Assembly: GCF_000219625.1 (NCBI RefSeq) | Contig: NC_018218.1 | Span: forward strand, 4,836,001 to 4,900,000 | DNA length: 64,000 bases | Origin: Zymoseptoria tritici IPO323 | Lineage: Eukaryota; Ascomycota; Dothideomycetes; Mycosphaerellales; Mycosphaerellaceae | Direction: 5' to 3' | Shown here: positions 1 to 11,789 of the stretch, piece by piece | How the letters are laid out: each line of letters starts with the position of its first letter | Position numbering within the stretch: position 1 is the first letter of the stretch | Translations under genes and position numbers: made by a program | The notes under the pieces: generated by a model | What the model saw: the letters and a program-made list of their open reading frames with translations, nothing else | Told to the model about the DNA's origin: nothing | Databases searched by the model: none

Positions 1-1332
1 GCACTGCCATCACAACGAACGGCAGTGTCACTGGAGATGGCTCGACGAACGGCGGCTCGGAGACGGTCACAGGAGCCAACGTCGTAGTCCGTACGAACGG
101 TGCAAGCGAGTGGCAAGTCATGGCCCACGAGACCGGACACACCTTTGGTGCTGTTCACGACTGCACCGACTCATCATGCCAGAACCAGCAATTTGTCGAC
201 TCGCAACAGTGCTGTCCTTTCTCCGCACAGGGTTGTTCCGCTGGTGGCAGCTACATCATGAACCCCTCCACCACACCAGGCATCGAAGACTTCTCTCCTT
301 GCTCAATCGGTAACATCTGCAGCGCACTGAACCGCAATTCCGTTGACGGCTCCTGTCTCACCAGCAACCGCAACGTGAACCTTGTCACAGGTCAACAATG
401 CGGCAACGGCATCGTCGAAGAAGGTGAAGACTGCGACTGCGGCGGTGAAGTCGGCTGTGCCGGTGACACATGCTGCAACCCTACCACCTGCAAGTTTACC
501 ACCGGCTCCGTCTGTGACGATGCCAACGAAGACTGCTGCCGCAATTGCCAGTTTGCCACTGCTCAGACCGTCTGCCGCGCTAGCACCGGGCAGTGCGATC
601 CTGAGGAGACTTGCCCTGGTAACGCGGGAACCTGCCCGGCCGACAACACTACAGAAGATGGCACGAAGTGTGGTGATGGATTGTCCTGCGCCTCTGGTCA
701 GTGCACCAGCCGTGACATGCAATGTAAGACTGTCATGGGCAGCTACACCCAAGGCAACGACACCTACGCATGTCAATCATCCGGCTGCGCTCTCAGTTGC
801 GCCAGCCCCGAGTTCGGTCGCGGCGTCTGCTATCGTCTGCAGCAGAACTTCCTTGACGGTACATCCTGCGGCGGAGGCGGTCGATGCAACAATGTAAGCT
901 CACTCTTCCAACCCTACATCTCAGCCAAACACTAACACTACTCAGGGACAATGCAAAGGCTCCACCGTCGGCGGCTCCGTTCGCTCTTGGATTGACGACA
1001 ATAAAACCATCGTCATCGCCGTCGCCTCCGCTGTGGGCGGCATTCTCGTCCTTGCCATTCTCAGCTGCATTCTCAGCAGGTGTCGCCGCCGTCGCGGTCG
1101 GCGGACCGCACAACGAGGGCCTGGCGGCGCTCCTATTCCTCCGCCGATGGGCCATACGGGTGGATGGAATGGTCCACCGCCGCCGAACATGGCACAGCAG
1201 AACAGCAGCCCGAACTTCTATGCGCCTTCGCATCCGAGTCAGGGGTGGGCCAGTCAGTCCTTCGCACCGCCGACTTCGCCTCCACCACCGCCGCCGGCGT
1301 ATCAACAGCATGGGAGTACGCGGTATGCTTGA
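1..1332 (+). CDS. ADAM-family metalloprotease, 3' part (5' end outside window)
   Basis: The gene is already open at base 3 and starts upstream of the window. Exons here are 1..893 and 946..1332, joined by a 52-nt GT-AG intron that keeps the frame (Asn-Asn | Gly-Gln-Cys). The zinc site HETGHTFGAVHD (bases 129-164) fits the adamalysin HExGHxxGxxHD signature. A Cys-rich disintegrin-like region follows (about 395-720, with paired Cys and a CDCGG motif), then a further Cys-rich stretch. Exon 2 carries one membrane helix (about 1000-1075), an Arg-rich stop-transfer RCRRRRGRR and a Pro-rich cytosolic tail. This is the usual fungal ADAM layout: a type I membrane protease cutting extracellular or surface proteins. 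The propeptide and N-terminal catalytic part cannot be judged. Family assignment is secure; the substrate is unknown. Confidence 0.93.
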
Positions 1333-1809
1333 GTGACAGTCAAGTGACTGCATATTTGCGGCGTCGATTGTTGCACTTTTCATCACGATTTACGACTTTT
1401 GCATTGAGGAGAAGACTTGTATATAAATAGTACGGTTCGACCGGCCGATCACATTGTTGGAGGAAAAAGGAATTCCGAGATCTAGAGGCAATACATTCGC
1501 GGCTCTCGCTGACAGCAGAGAGTCCCGTTCTGATTCTTGAATCTGTTGATCTTTTCTATTGTCTTTCTGTTGACCACTGTCGTGTCCTCGTGCCAGTCGT
1601 AACATTCTGAACTGCAGCCAAAGCCGACCCGCACTAGGTCTGCTCGGTAGGACTCAGCTCGTTGATGCATCCGTGTGACTCTTGCTGTTTCGTCTCTCTG
1701 CTTCAGCTGCCCATGTCTTGCTCCATATCCAAGCTCATCCTCGGAAGCTCTCGTTCTATCAAAACCGCTGCCATCTCGCCTATCGATCCTTCCTTTTCCA
1801 CATGCCGTA
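1333..1809. other. convergent intergenic region
   Basis: Lies between the stop of the ADAM gene (+) and the stop of the next gene (-), so it should hold two facing 3' UTRs. No coding exon, tRNA-like fold or repeat is apparent. Confidence 0.5.
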
Positions 1810-2646
1810 TCACTGTGGATCAGGCAGCTGATCCGGCAGTCCACGAAGAAACTGAATCTCTCCTCCCACCCGTCCTCCATCTCTCGTGACCAGAACCGTA
1901 TCGTACTCGAAGAGCTCCTCTGCTTGCTCCCTGTCTGCAGCACTTCTCAAGTCTACGACCGTTTCCACCATCGTGGCGAAGCGATCTCCGAAGTGCACCT
2001 TTGCCGCTTCACGCAACGCGTCGAGGTTGGCTGCTCGCTGGAGTTCGCGCAACTTCTCCGGCGTCAGCTTCTTGTGAGACTTCTTGCCCTTCTTGCGGCG
2101 GGAAAGCTGCTTGTCGGTCTTCTTGTCCTGGGTCGTGGGTTCGGGCTCCGCATCGGCTTTGCTCTCGTCGTTGGTTTCGTCTTCGTCGTCGTCGATCTGC
2201 AATGATGAAGTCAGCTCCTGTTGACGGGAAGTGAGAGCAGCATCGGCGTATCTTACCCTCTCATTGCTCCCGCTGTCCCCGGTGTCCCTCGTCCGATCTT
2301 GAACTCTCAACTCCGCAATCCACCCCTTCCCATCCTCAGTGAAGTAGCCTTGGAGCTCCTTAAGCTCGCACCGGAAGCGAATTTTGCCCTCCTCAATGAA
2401 CCCAATGACTCGATACCTGCTCCCACTATCCGTAACGCTCTCTTGAACAGGCGAGAACTCTCCTTCCCTTTCGAAGATGGAGATGAGCATAGCGTGAGGC
2501 TCGCGGCCGCTGTCGAGCATCAAAGCCCACTGGATGAAGATGTTGTGGAGGTTTTCGTAGTCATTGACCGCGCGGCTGAAGGTGTTGATGCAAGTTTTCC
2601 TGAGCTCTGAAGCAGCGCTCTGTGGCGAGTAGTCTGAGTCAGCCAT
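1810..2646 (-). CDS. conserved-looking protein of unknown function
   Basis: The open frame of 278 codons runs from ATG at 2646 to the stop at 1810. A perfect intron lies inside it: GTAAGA donor at 2256, CTGAC branch motif, TTGCAG acceptor at 2197. It is exactly 60 nt long and has no in-frame stop, so spliced (258 aa) and retained (278 aa) forms are both readable. I take the spliced form, exons 2257..2646 and 1810..2196. The N-terminal half looks globular (about residues 1-125). The middle is acidic then very Lys-rich (KKGKKSHKK), suggesting nucleolar or nuclear contact. The C-terminal part is helical. I do not recognise the family. It converges on the ADAM gene. Confidence 0.7.
   Translation of the reverse strand: MADSDYSPQSAASELRKTCINTFSRAVNDYENLHNIFIQWALMLDSGREPHAMLISIFEREGEFSPVQESVTDSGSRYRVIGFIEEGKIRFRCELKELQGYFTEDGKGWIAELRVQDRTRDTGDSGSNERVRYADAALTSRQQELTSSLQIDDDEDETNDESKADAEPEPTTQDKKTDKQLSRRKKGKKSHKKLTPEKLRELQRAANLDALREAAKVHFGDRFATMVETVVDLRSAADREQAEELFEYDTVLVTRDGGRVGGEIQFLRGLPDQLPDPQ
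2197..2256 (-). other. 60-nt stopless intron, length a multiple of three
   Basis: Donor GTAAGA, branch-like GAGCTGACTT and acceptor CATTGCAG are all present. Read as coding it adds 20 residues without a stop. Confidence 0.65.
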
Positions 2647-3097
2647 CGTTGGATGTGATTTCTGATGTGGCGGTGGCTTTCGTACAATACCGACGTTCGG
2701 AGTGGCAGCGTCGTTGGTGGTGACATGGTGTTGAGAAGATTAAGTAGTTCCTGTTGGGGCGAAAGATAAGGACAGTTCCCAGACGCAGGTGAACGAAGCC
2801 GGCCGTACAATCATGAAGCGGCTCATCATTCTAGGAGCACCCAATTGTGGAGTGTGGTGAAGTGAAACTAGGACAGCTGATTGCTGCAGTTCCTTCCCAA
2901 GTGAAGTGAGAAATGTCTCTTGTGTAATGACAGATGAAAGAAGAGAACACGACCTACAGGTGCAACAAGATGGTGTGGAAGGCAAAGAAGTTTCTGGTAT
3001 CGTTGAAACTACATAATGCCATGTGAGCCCCGTGAGCCCTTCATCAGGATCCATGACCAACGCCGCTTCCACCAACCCCATGCGAAACGCTGTACTT
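2647..3097. other. intergenic, upstream of the unknown gene and downstream of RPL3
   Basis: Contains the promoter of the minus-strand gene starting at 2646 and the 3' UTR of the RPL3 gene. No separate feature is recognised. Confidence 0.45.
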
Positions 3098-4520
3098 TTA
3101 CGATGAAGCAACAAGGTCCTTCTTGAGGGTACCGACAAACTGCTTCTTCTCGGCGGGTGTTTGGTATGCGCCGTGACCGAACTTGCTGGACGTGTCGATC
3201 CATTTGAGCTCGACCTTCTCGAGTGCGCGGCGGGAGGTGTGGATGAACATTGATTTGCGGAGAGTCATGACACGCTTCTTGACACCAGGGACGGAACCCT
3301 TGAGGAGCACGAAGTCGTTCTTGACCTCACCGTAGCGGACAAAGCCACCGAGACTGTGCACTTATTAGTGATGATTCTGATAGCTTGTTCAAAACATGAT
3401 ACTCACGGGGTGATGGCCTTCTTGCTGTGGTCGAAGTCGGTGGTGGCGTTGCCCTCGTCGTTGCCCTTGCCAATGCGGTAGACCTTGTGGTTGACCGAGG
3501 TACGGTGGTGGTAACCGTCCTGACCGGCACGAGCGACCGACCATTGGACGTGGGAAGGATGCCATGCACCGATACAAGCGACCTTGCGGAGACCCTTGTG
3601 CGTCTTGCGCGGAAGCTTCTTGGTTCCCCATCTGCTGGTGACACCGGAGAAACCGTGACCCTTGGTGACGGCGATGCAGTCGATCATCTCGTTCTGCTCG
3701 AAGATGGAGTCGATCTCGACGGGCTTCTCGAAAAGACCCTGGCCGAATTCGACCTTGTCGGCGATGGAACCTCCGTTGACTTGGATCTCCATGAGGTGGG
3801 CCTTCTTCTGCTTGAGAGGAGTCTTGCTGATCTGGGTGTGGGCGAGGACGCGGACGACAGTGCAGTACTTCTTGATGCGCTCGAGGTCGCGGGTGATGGA
3901 CTTGCCGCCCTCCTCGGCGTGCTTCTTGGCGTACTTGGTGAAGGCCTTTTTCTTGCTCTTGTACCAGTTCTTGTAGAATCGGCGCTTGACCTCGTCCGAA
4001 AGGTGCTCAGCCCAGACAGTAGTCAACGAGCGGAGTCCGCGGGGTGTCTCGATGTAGCCAACCAGACCAACGACAATCATCTGTATAAATGTACGGATCA
4101 GCGCATGCCATGAATGGTATTGGCGCCAGTTCTCGTACCGGAGGGGTTTCGATGACAGTAGCTGCCTCGACGATCTCCTTCTTGTGCAACTTCGCACCAG
4201 GTCGGTCAAGGTCGCGCACGATGGTGGTCATGCCGGCCTTGTAGCCCATGGCGGCGGTGAGGTGGGTCTTTTGCTTCGGGTCGTCCTTGGGGAAGCTATG
4301 TGCAGTCGAGTGTCAGCCAATGCCTCCTTGTCCTCTCTTTCTGTTTTCCATCTCTGCTGCCGGGTGTGATATGTACCTCTTGACCTTTCCACGGTGACGG
4401 GCGGCGCGCTTGCGAGGCAAGAATGCCAGAGAGCCATGGCGGGGCGCTGCGAACAATGTCAGCGATGGTTTAGAAGACGTCCATGTGAGTCTTCTGACCT
4501 TCAAACTTGCGATGCGACAT
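3098..4520 (-). CDS. RPL3: 60S ribosomal protein L3
   Basis: Five exons: 4499..4520, 4377..4446, 4139..4295, 3407..4080 and 3098..3353. They sum to 1179 nt, or 392 aa, about the size of fungal uL3. The first exon holds only 22 nt (MSHRKFE plus one base). The next runs on as [15 protein letters not shown], and later parts include [15 protein letters not shown], the conserved [23 protein letters not shown] region (its His/Trp finger sits near the peptidyl-transferase centre) and [16 protein letters not shown] at the C-terminus. It is a structural protein of the large subunit, acting in the cytoplasm after nucleolar assembly. The clustering of four introns in the 5' third is typical of fungal ribosomal-protein genes. 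Assignment is secure. Confidence 0.98.
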
Positions 4521-4914
4521 GACTGCGGGTTAGTTGGGGACGATGTAAAAGTCCTTGTCGATGTCCAACCTGAAGTTGAAAGTTCAGTGGGATTTCGGAA
4601 GGTGCAAAGCAGTCTTGGCGAGGCGGGCTTGCCGAACGATTTCTGAGTGATGCCTCAGGCACGAAACAGTGGATATTTTCACAAGACCGGAGTTTAGTTT
4701 AACTCGCCTCTTGCCCGTACTCGACTGCAGTCCTGCAATGCCGACTGTCGTTGCGAGTAGCTGCAGCGTTCATGACAGGAATTGAGACTTTGCACGTGAG
4801 AGGCGCTCTCTTGCAGTGAATGTCATTCATTGAGTTGTAAAGCAATCGCTTGCGTACGCTTGCTATCTATCATTCTACTGCCGTTCAACATCATATCCAG
4901 ATCTCGTTATACAT
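4521..4914. promoter_or_regulatory. RPL3 promoter region
   Basis: These 394 bases separate the RPL3 start codon (minus) from the stop of the upstream minus-strand hydrolase gene, so they must contain the RPL3 promoter plus the hydrolase 3' UTR. A CACGTG palindrome lies at about 4793-4798. No clear TATA box is seen. Confidence 0.4.
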
Positions 4915-6963
4915 TTAATCACCGTTGCTCCTAGATTCTTGGCCAAGATTGCCAGTCACGCGATCCATGCGTCTGCCCACCAAATCCTCGGTCGAAGCCA
5001 GTCTCGACAAGAAATGCATAGTGTCGGAAGGACTCTTCCTCCCAGACATGTTCGAACTTCTCGTTACCTTGCTGCGAGAACTGTGCAGTCGACCGATGTG
5101 ACTCGTGCCTGACTTCTTCTTCGTTGTGGGTGAGCTGATGCTCGTCATGCGTAGCCTGCCGGGTACCTGGATTTCCAAAGGTCGACCATCATTCGATGCC
5201 TCGGATGTTCTTCGGCTGCGTGCTTTGGAGTGACTGAAGTAGTCCTCGCCATTGTTCGACGCGACGCTCGAGGGAGGCTCATGGCCGACCTCAGCCTTCT
5301 CGAAGACGTCTCGCATCCACCGACTGCAGGCGTGCACGTACTGCCAACCTCGAGGAAAGACGCTGACAAATTGGAGGAAGCCATGGCTGACTCCGTTGAC
5401 GAGCACGACTTGAACATGTTTCTTATCATCGAAGACGGCGTCCTCATTCTCCAGGCCAAGTTCTTGTCGACGAGTGAACTCTTGTTTATGTGCCTGGCGC
5501 AGACGACCGGCGAATATGGCCGTGTCATCAACCAGAGGATCGCGCTCGCCGCAGAGCAGAAAAGTCTTCGGGAAGCGGGCCAGAAGCGCCTCTGGTGCGC
5601 GGAGTGGTGATAGTAAATAGTCCGTCGCGAAGTCGGGTCGACGGTACTCGCCGACGTATAGCACAATCATGGCGCGAAGCATTTCCGGAGAAATGATGCG
5701 ATCGTTGAAGTAGGATATCATACTACTCATTGCAAGTCGAGTATACTGCTTAGATCTGCGTTGGCCGTTGCTGCGTACTCCATTGGTCATGTGGTCATCG
5801 TCTTCATCGTCCGAATTGCCTGGGGTGTTTGGAGTGAGCTTTCGGAAATCTTGGCTTTTCCGGTCCATGATTCGCTTATTCTCGGTCCGTCGTTCAGGCC
5901 TTCGTAAAAGGGAGAGTTGTTCATCCGTCATCCAGTTGCCTATATTCATCTCCAGTGCAGGGTATATGCCGACGACTGCTTCCGGTGGTGGCAGACTTTG
6001 TGCTTGACGACTAGAATCCCAGCCAGAGTATGGTGACTGGTCATCCAGTATCATCAAGACAGTGCTGAATGCCAGATTTCCGCCAGCACTGTCTCCACTG
6101 ATAATGATCTTCGGAGCATGCTCTCCAGATAATCCAACGCATCGACCGCGAGTGGCCACCATCTGGAAGTATGCATCGTAGCACTCGTTCAGAGCATGAG
6201 GGTAGGGATACTCCGGAGCCTTTTTGTAGTCGAGAGCAATGACTGGGATTCCCAATTTACCCGCCCATGCCATGAGCTTGTCGTCGTGACATCGCGGATC
6301 CATTGCAACGAATCCGCCTCCTGGTATGTCCAGCACTAGCTGATGCTGTTCTGCAAGATCAGACATTGGTCCATCGAAGTATAACCATGCCGCTACTGCT
6401 TCTCTGTAATCGCTGTTCTTCGGTCTCGGTATCGTAATCGGCCTTGGTGGATATTTCATAAACTTCGGACGCATCAAGCCCGTGACCCAACGCAGTACTG
6501 GCGAATTGGGTTTGTTCCAGCTCACTCGCAAATGCTGTACGTTCAAGTCTCCGCGTACTCTCTTGACCAGTTCGTCTGCTTGCTCCGCACAGACCAGATA
6601 GTACACTGTGAAGATGATCTCGCAGGAATGTCGCAGCCATTTGGGCCGCAAATGCATGGCAGTCCACCAGCCAGCGTCCAGCGCTGTTGTTATCCATGTC
6701 GCGCGAAAGAAGCTTCGATCATATAAGTTCGCCAGCGGCTCGGGCGATTCTAATCCCACAACTCTTGCAAAGTTCCGCGATACGTAGAGAGCGACACCGG
6801 AGGCGACGAGAGCCTGGTGCATGGTAAATCGACTCGAGAGCCATCGCGACAGTCTTTGAACGCCTGGCGGGCCATGGCGACTGAACTTGGAGAGGTAGAA
6901 GCTCCAGAAGAGCACGACGGTGAAGACCTGCCACTTGCGGAAACGGGTCGATGGTCGACCCAA
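4915..6963 (-). CDS. alpha/beta hydrolase, hormone-sensitive-lipase type
   Basis: A single exon of 682 aa. The first 110 residues contain hydrophobic segments (around 10-25 and 50-65) that could anchor the protein to a membrane. The hydrolase core starts near residue 200. The oxyanion-hole motif is DIPGGGF (about residue 213) where most HSL enzymes have HGGG. The nucleophile elbow is GDSAGG (about 290), followed by the acid in GERDPLVDD (about 475) and the catalytic His in GVSHGF (about 527). The C-terminal 100 residues are Ser/Arg-rich and look disordered. A likely role is hydrolysis of a lipid or sterol ester at the ER or lipid droplets; the substrate is not deducible. The family is known to vary at the first oxyanion residue. 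The start codon precedes the hydrophobic N-terminus directly. Confidence 0.88.
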   Translation of the reverse strand: MGRPSTRFRKWQVFTVVLFWSFYLSKFSRHGPPGVQRLSRWLSSRFTMHQALVASGVALYVSRNFARVVGLESPEPLANLYDRSFFRATWITTALDAGWWTAMHLRPKWLRHSCEIIFTVYYLVCAEQADELVKRVRGDLNVQHLRVSWNKPNSPVLRWVTGLMRPKFMKYPPRPITIPRPKNSDYREAVAAWLYFDGPMSDLAEQHQLVLDIPGGGFVAMDPRCHDDKLMAWAGKLGIPVIALDYKKAPEYPYPHALNECYDAYFQMVATRGRCVGLSGEHAPKIIISGDSAGGNLAFSTVLMILDDQSPYSGWDSSRQAQSLPPPEAVVGIYPALEMNIGNWMTDEQLSLLRRPERRTENKRIMDRKSQDFRKLTPNTPGNSDDEDDDHMTNGVRSNGQRRSKQYTRLAMSSMISYFNDRIISPEMLRAMIVLYVGEYRRPDFATDYLLSPLRAPEALLARFPKTFLLCGERDPLVDDTAIFAGRLRQAHKQEFTRRQELGLENEDAVFDDKKHVQVVLVNGVSHGFLQFVSVFPRGWQYVHACSRWMRDVFEKAEVGHEPPSSVASNNGEDYFSHSKARSRRTSEASNDGRPLEIQVPGRLRMTSISSPTTKKKSGTSHIGRLHSSRSKVTRSSNMSGRKSPSDTMHFLSRLASTEDLVGRRMDRVTGNLGQESRSNGD

Positions 6964-7710
6964 GATGTGATCTGGATGTTGACTGTGTCAGGAGAGTTGG
7001 AGAGGAGTACACACGGCGTGTTTCCTACACACCTATCATGGGCGGGATCTGTCTTGTCCAAACCAATGTGGACGCATGAGGGCGCGGGTGACAGGGACGC
7101 ACACGGCGGAAAGGTGTTGCAGCGTGGACGAACGTGGAGGTAGCGGGTTCAACACGCGGGGAGCGGTTTCAGAGTTGTCGTCCGGTTGTGTGTGATGAGA
7201 GGGACATCGGCCGAACAGAGTCGACAGTATTGGTAGTGTAGAGAGTGATAGCAGACAGCAGACCAGGCCATCGTGACCTCGTAGTCCAGCGAGCGAACAA
7301 CAGCCGGTACGACGGCGTGACGTTGGAAGCCCTTGACGTCGCGAAGGTTTCCGCTTACCACGCTGTTGCTTGCATGTGAAAGAGAGAAGCGCCCGGGCAT
7401 GTGATTCATCTCCACACCGACCAACCCACGGGTAGTCCCGCCGTGGGATCGACCAGGGCAGAATCGAATTCCTCCGCTGGACCTAGGTTGTCGATGACAT
7501 GACGGATTGCGCCTTCATGACTGATACCAGTATCAAGACAATGGTGGACACGCGCATTGCTTCTCACAGATGCCATCGGTACATTATTGATCGCTAAAGT
7601 AATGCTAGACGAGTATCTGCCTCGTCTCGTCACGGGATGCCATGGATGAAGAATATCGACACTTTCCACTCCGACGACTCTTCCATCTTACTGTGTTGCT
7701 CCTACTCTTG
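6964..7710. other. intergenic region
   Basis: Between the start of the minus-strand hydrolase and the stop of the minus-strand HMG-box gene. It should hold the hydrolase promoter and the HMG gene 3' UTR. No gene is recognised. Confidence 0.45.
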
Positions 7711-10107
7711 CTATTCCGCTCCATTCCCAAAAGCTCGCACCCACTCGCTGACCTCAAATCCCAGCCTCCTCAAAACAGACGGCTCAATCTCCAGCTCCTC
7801 TTTGCCCTCGATCTTGGTGCGCTTGACCGAGAACAGGTTGCCATCCGCCATGATGTCCACGCTGGCCTTGCCGCTTTCGGATCCGCTGACACTGTCACGA
7901 ACATAGATGGTGAGATCGGGACTGACAATACCGCGCCACTGAGTGGCCGTCCACGTCCAGTGGTCGAGCGGCGAGTATGGATCATGCGCGGTGATGGGAA
8001 TGTGGCAAGCGAAGAAGTTGCTCGCGAAGAGAGAATAGTTGGCGATGAGGCTGACCGGCTTGGTCGAAGCTGCTGCGCTGCTCATCTCTTTGCCAGAAAT
8101 GGAGGACGATTTGGAACCGCTGCCGACATCCGTGTTGGACGAAGCCGCCGAGTCCACGCGCCCAGCTTCCTGAGATTTGCCGCTGTCTGCGGACGATCTC
8201 GTGACTGGCTTTGGTGAGTCGTCGCTCTCGTCGTACTTCTCGTCGATGGCTCTACTGGGGGTTTTCGACGCCTGCGTCGGTGTCGCATCAGCCATGACAG
8301 AGTCGACGCCGGACGACGCGGGCTTCATCGACAAGGACTCCAGAATTTCACCACTCTTATCAAGCCAGTCGGCTGTAAGACGATGATAACGCGACATGAT
8401 TTTCTGCTTGCCGGCCTCCACGACGACAGCAGGGCCATCTACAAGCGTCACATTCAGGTCGTCGCTTTTGCTTAGAGTCTTGCTCAACCATGCGCCGAGC
8501 TTCCTCACAGCATCCGGGTTATCACCTTCAATGACAAGCAGCGGTCCTCGTGGAGCTGATGGTTGTACTGGAACTGGAGGCGCTACTTGGCTGAGAACCT
8601 TGACTTTGTGCCAGAATTCCATGCTCATGATCTGGTCAGTAACAGACTTGCCGGTGCTTGGAGTGCTGGCAGTACTTGGTCCAGGGGGACCCGGCGGGCC
8701 TCCTGTCTTCAGCGGTGGCAGAGTCAGAGAACGATCGTGTGGTGGACCGCCTTGCGACAGCCGATGTTGTTGGTAGCCCATGACCGGTCTCGGTGGCGGG
8801 GGCATGGGGCCTGGGCTATTCATCATTCCTTGCAGGCCAGGAAGACTCTCGCGACGGAGATGGTGACCATTCGCGCCGGCAGGGTATGGGTGTGGAGGAT
8901 TCTGTCCGAACGGGAATGGTGTTCCAGGGCCCACCGGTTGAGGCCCATGTTGCGGTACGGTGACATATCGCTGCGGTATCGAGCGGTTAAAGTGGGACGG
9001 CGGATCACCGTTGAATCGACGACGCTTGGTATCCGGGCTGAGAGGTCCCAGATCATCGTGATCGTCCGGATGGCGGCCTGGTGACATGATTCCGCTGGGA
9101 TATTGTTTGGCAAGAGATCGACGAAGAGCCGGCGACTGTAAACTGAGGTCTCGCAACACAGGAAGTGTCCGACTGACGGGCGTGTTGGCGGATGCTGGTG
9201 TGTGCGAGCCTGAAGGACTTGAGCCGTAGCTTTGGAAGTGCGTGTATGGTGTTGATGGCGCGAGAATGGTCTTGCCTCCACACTTTGTGCACTTGGCCTT
9301 CTCGATTGCGGAAGTGGGCGTGTCTCCAGAAAGACTGGTGCGTCGGCCGCTGCGTTTCGGTTGGTAGCGGTAAGTGGGATACTGTGCTTGATGGCGAAGC
9401 TTCTCTTCCTCCGCAAGCGCTTTCCACTTGCTCTTGGTTTCGGGAGTCTCGTTCTGCCACCGCAATCCGATGATCTTGGAGATTTCTGGATTCGCAAGGC
9501 CTTGATGTTCCGAAACGACTTGGGCTTGATAGTGCTGACGATATAGTATGAATGCTGGGAGAAGTCAGATGGTGTCGGCAAGCGAGCGCAATGGTTCGGT
9601 CATACCGTTGCGCGGCCTTGGAATCTTGGGATCCGGTTGGCAGATGCACACGTGTATACTGTCGCCGCTATTCGCTCTGCTATGCGCCGGTGTGCCTTCG
9701 TTGCTGTCAAGATCTTTGTCTTCCTGCTCAACAATGCCAGTCGTTCGTTTCCTTGTTGTCCGGAAAGGAGGACTCTCTTCGGGCGTCAATGGAGTGTTGG
9801 TCGAATCGTGAGAAGGAGTCGGCGAAAGTCTGTGGGATCGAGACGACGCGGAAGAAGTCCTGCGATCGGGACCCGCGGTGATGATATGGCCGACGGGAGG
9901 GTCCTGGGTGTGAGACCTGGTCAAGACACTCGATTCAGTCTGATTACCGTCTGGCATGGTGCGCTGCCACAGCTGTCTCGTGAAGATGATACGGCCGGGC
10001 TCAGATACGGGTTGCTGCGTTTGTGACAACGGCTGAGGAGAAGGCCAGTGGGAGGGGTGCGGCGGTGGAGGCGGCAGCAACGGCGGCGGGTTCTGAACAG
10101 AAGGCAT
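7711..10107 (-). CDS. HMG-box transcription factor (MATA_HMG / Rox1-Ste11 type)
   Basis: Two exons, 9606..10107 and 7711..9554, give 781 aa. The 51-nt intron splits the HMG box right after PRPRN, the conserved position in this family, and the join restores PRPRNAFILYRQHY. The box spans about residues 158-235 and ends in YRYQPKR, the signature of fungal mating/Rox1/Ste11-like single-HMG regulators that bind bent AACAAT-type DNA. The N-terminal 150 residues are Pro/Ser-rich. Just after the box a CxxC pair (KCTKCGGK) could bind metal. Residues about 240-500 are Pro/Gly-rich and disordered, and a conserved-looking globular C-terminus follows. This is not a mating-type gene by context, since no MAT neighbours are present. 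It is likely a nuclear regulator of development or stress; the target genes are unknown. Confidence 0.9.
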
Positions 10108-11789
10108 GGAGACGAAGATGGCAGGGTATCACAGTCTCTTGTTCCACCGGCATGCCCACCAACAATGAAAGGTTCAGCGTACCAATGACAGAGCGTGACG
10201 AATTAATCAGGTATGCCTATTCATTATTGCAAAAGAAAGCAGTCAACCTTTGTGCCTATTATCGCCGGCTGACAGTGGCATGCGATTCTTTGTCCCACGA
10301 CGAGCACGGGCGTCGTTTAGTCCGCAATGCTGCGATTGTTGCGGAGTCGACACTGCAGGCTTTCTTTGTTCTTTGTTGCTGGTTGCAGCACCGAAAACGG
10401 CCAAGGCCGAAGCGCGCAGTAGCTGGACGGAACGTCAGCTCCCTTTGAGACATTCTTGAGCGGTAAGCATGCAAGGAGGCGTCTTTAAAATATGCATCCT
10501 TGTACAGCGGGGAGGGAATCAAACGACCACACCCCTCGTTCAGGTCCGGCACCCGCATGGAAAACCAGGAAGATGATGGCATAGCGAAGAATTGTCGTGG
10601 AGATACTCTGGAATGTTACCCATCGTTACAACGGTGTTCGTCTGCCGTGCGACACACGACCACCTCACTTCTCGTGCTGTTCTGCTCCGCCTCTTCGACG
10701 TGTGGTCGGGATGGCCGATGTGCGGACGATCGTCGCTGCACGTCTTCCAAGGTTAATGATCGCTTGCCAGACTGTCGGGACCACGATGCCGCTGTGAAGC
10801 ACTCCTTCATTGGTCTCAAATTGTCCGCTTCAGTCTGTGTTCCCGATGACGACGTCGCTCAGCTTCCGATGGTTGAACAGAGTCGTGTTTGACGGACAAC
10901 CACCAACTTAAATTTTCCGGAACAGAGCAGTCCAATCTTCCAGCGTCAAACATCCAAGTCCTTGATCGATTACCGTCTCTCGCATCAATCTGCACCTAAG
11001 CGGGTATCTGCATCGACTGTTCACTGTTCCAGAGGACCGGAACACGCCGTCGAGATCGAGCGCTTCGCAGCACGTTTGCATAAGGGTGTGTGGGTACGTG
11101 CCGAAGCAACGGCGTCAGACGGCATGTTTGATCCTGCTCGTGCATCCTCGTGGGTGCAAGTCCATCTCTCGCGCGCGTTTGTGCCACCCGGTTGACTCAG
11201 TCAGACGGTCAAACCATGACCACGTTGCCGCATTTAGTACTTTGGATGTGTCGGAGCTAAACTCTTGCGCAGAGATTCGACAGCCCGTCTGATTCGAGAT
11301 ATGCCTTGGAACGTCATGAAATTGCTGTCGCTACCCGCAGTGGGTATTTCGGGAAGCAGCATGACTGCGGATTGCCTGGCCACGCGATACACTCTGCTGG
11401 GAAGTTGGAATCCGTTTGTGCTCAGTCACAGCGGAACGCTGCAGCTGTCAAACATCGGCGGGGTACCTGTTGTTGGCGGTTCAACCGGCCGTGCAGACAA
11501 GTAAGAGTGAGCAATATCGGCTCCCAGCTGACGAGGACGATGTATGTATGCGGGCCTGTGCGACCGAGCATTGTGGTGTGAGAGTAGGCGCATGCAAGCT
11601 GTAAGTGAGGGATGCAGCCCTGTCTCGGTCTTCCTCGTTCAAAGTTGCTGCAAGACCGTTACATTTGAGTTAAGGTTGCAGCTCTCCAGACCGAGTGCTT
11701 CGCCATGAGCTTGTCCCATTCAATGTTCAATAGCGTCGGCGTATGTGCCTGTCAGGCTGGGTTGCCACCATTCGAATGTTCCCAGGGTC
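10108..11789. other. long intergenic region upstream of the HMG-box gene
   Basis: 1.7 kb between the HMG-gene start (-) and the MFS stop (-). It has only short scattered open frames without family resemblance. A long promoter or leader is plausible for a developmental regulator, but no specific element is seen. Confidence 0.4.

Noticed and set aside
3427..4113. 228-codon open frame on + across RPL3
   Set aside because: Antisense shadow of the main RPL3 exon, low-complexity Val/Leu/Asp text.
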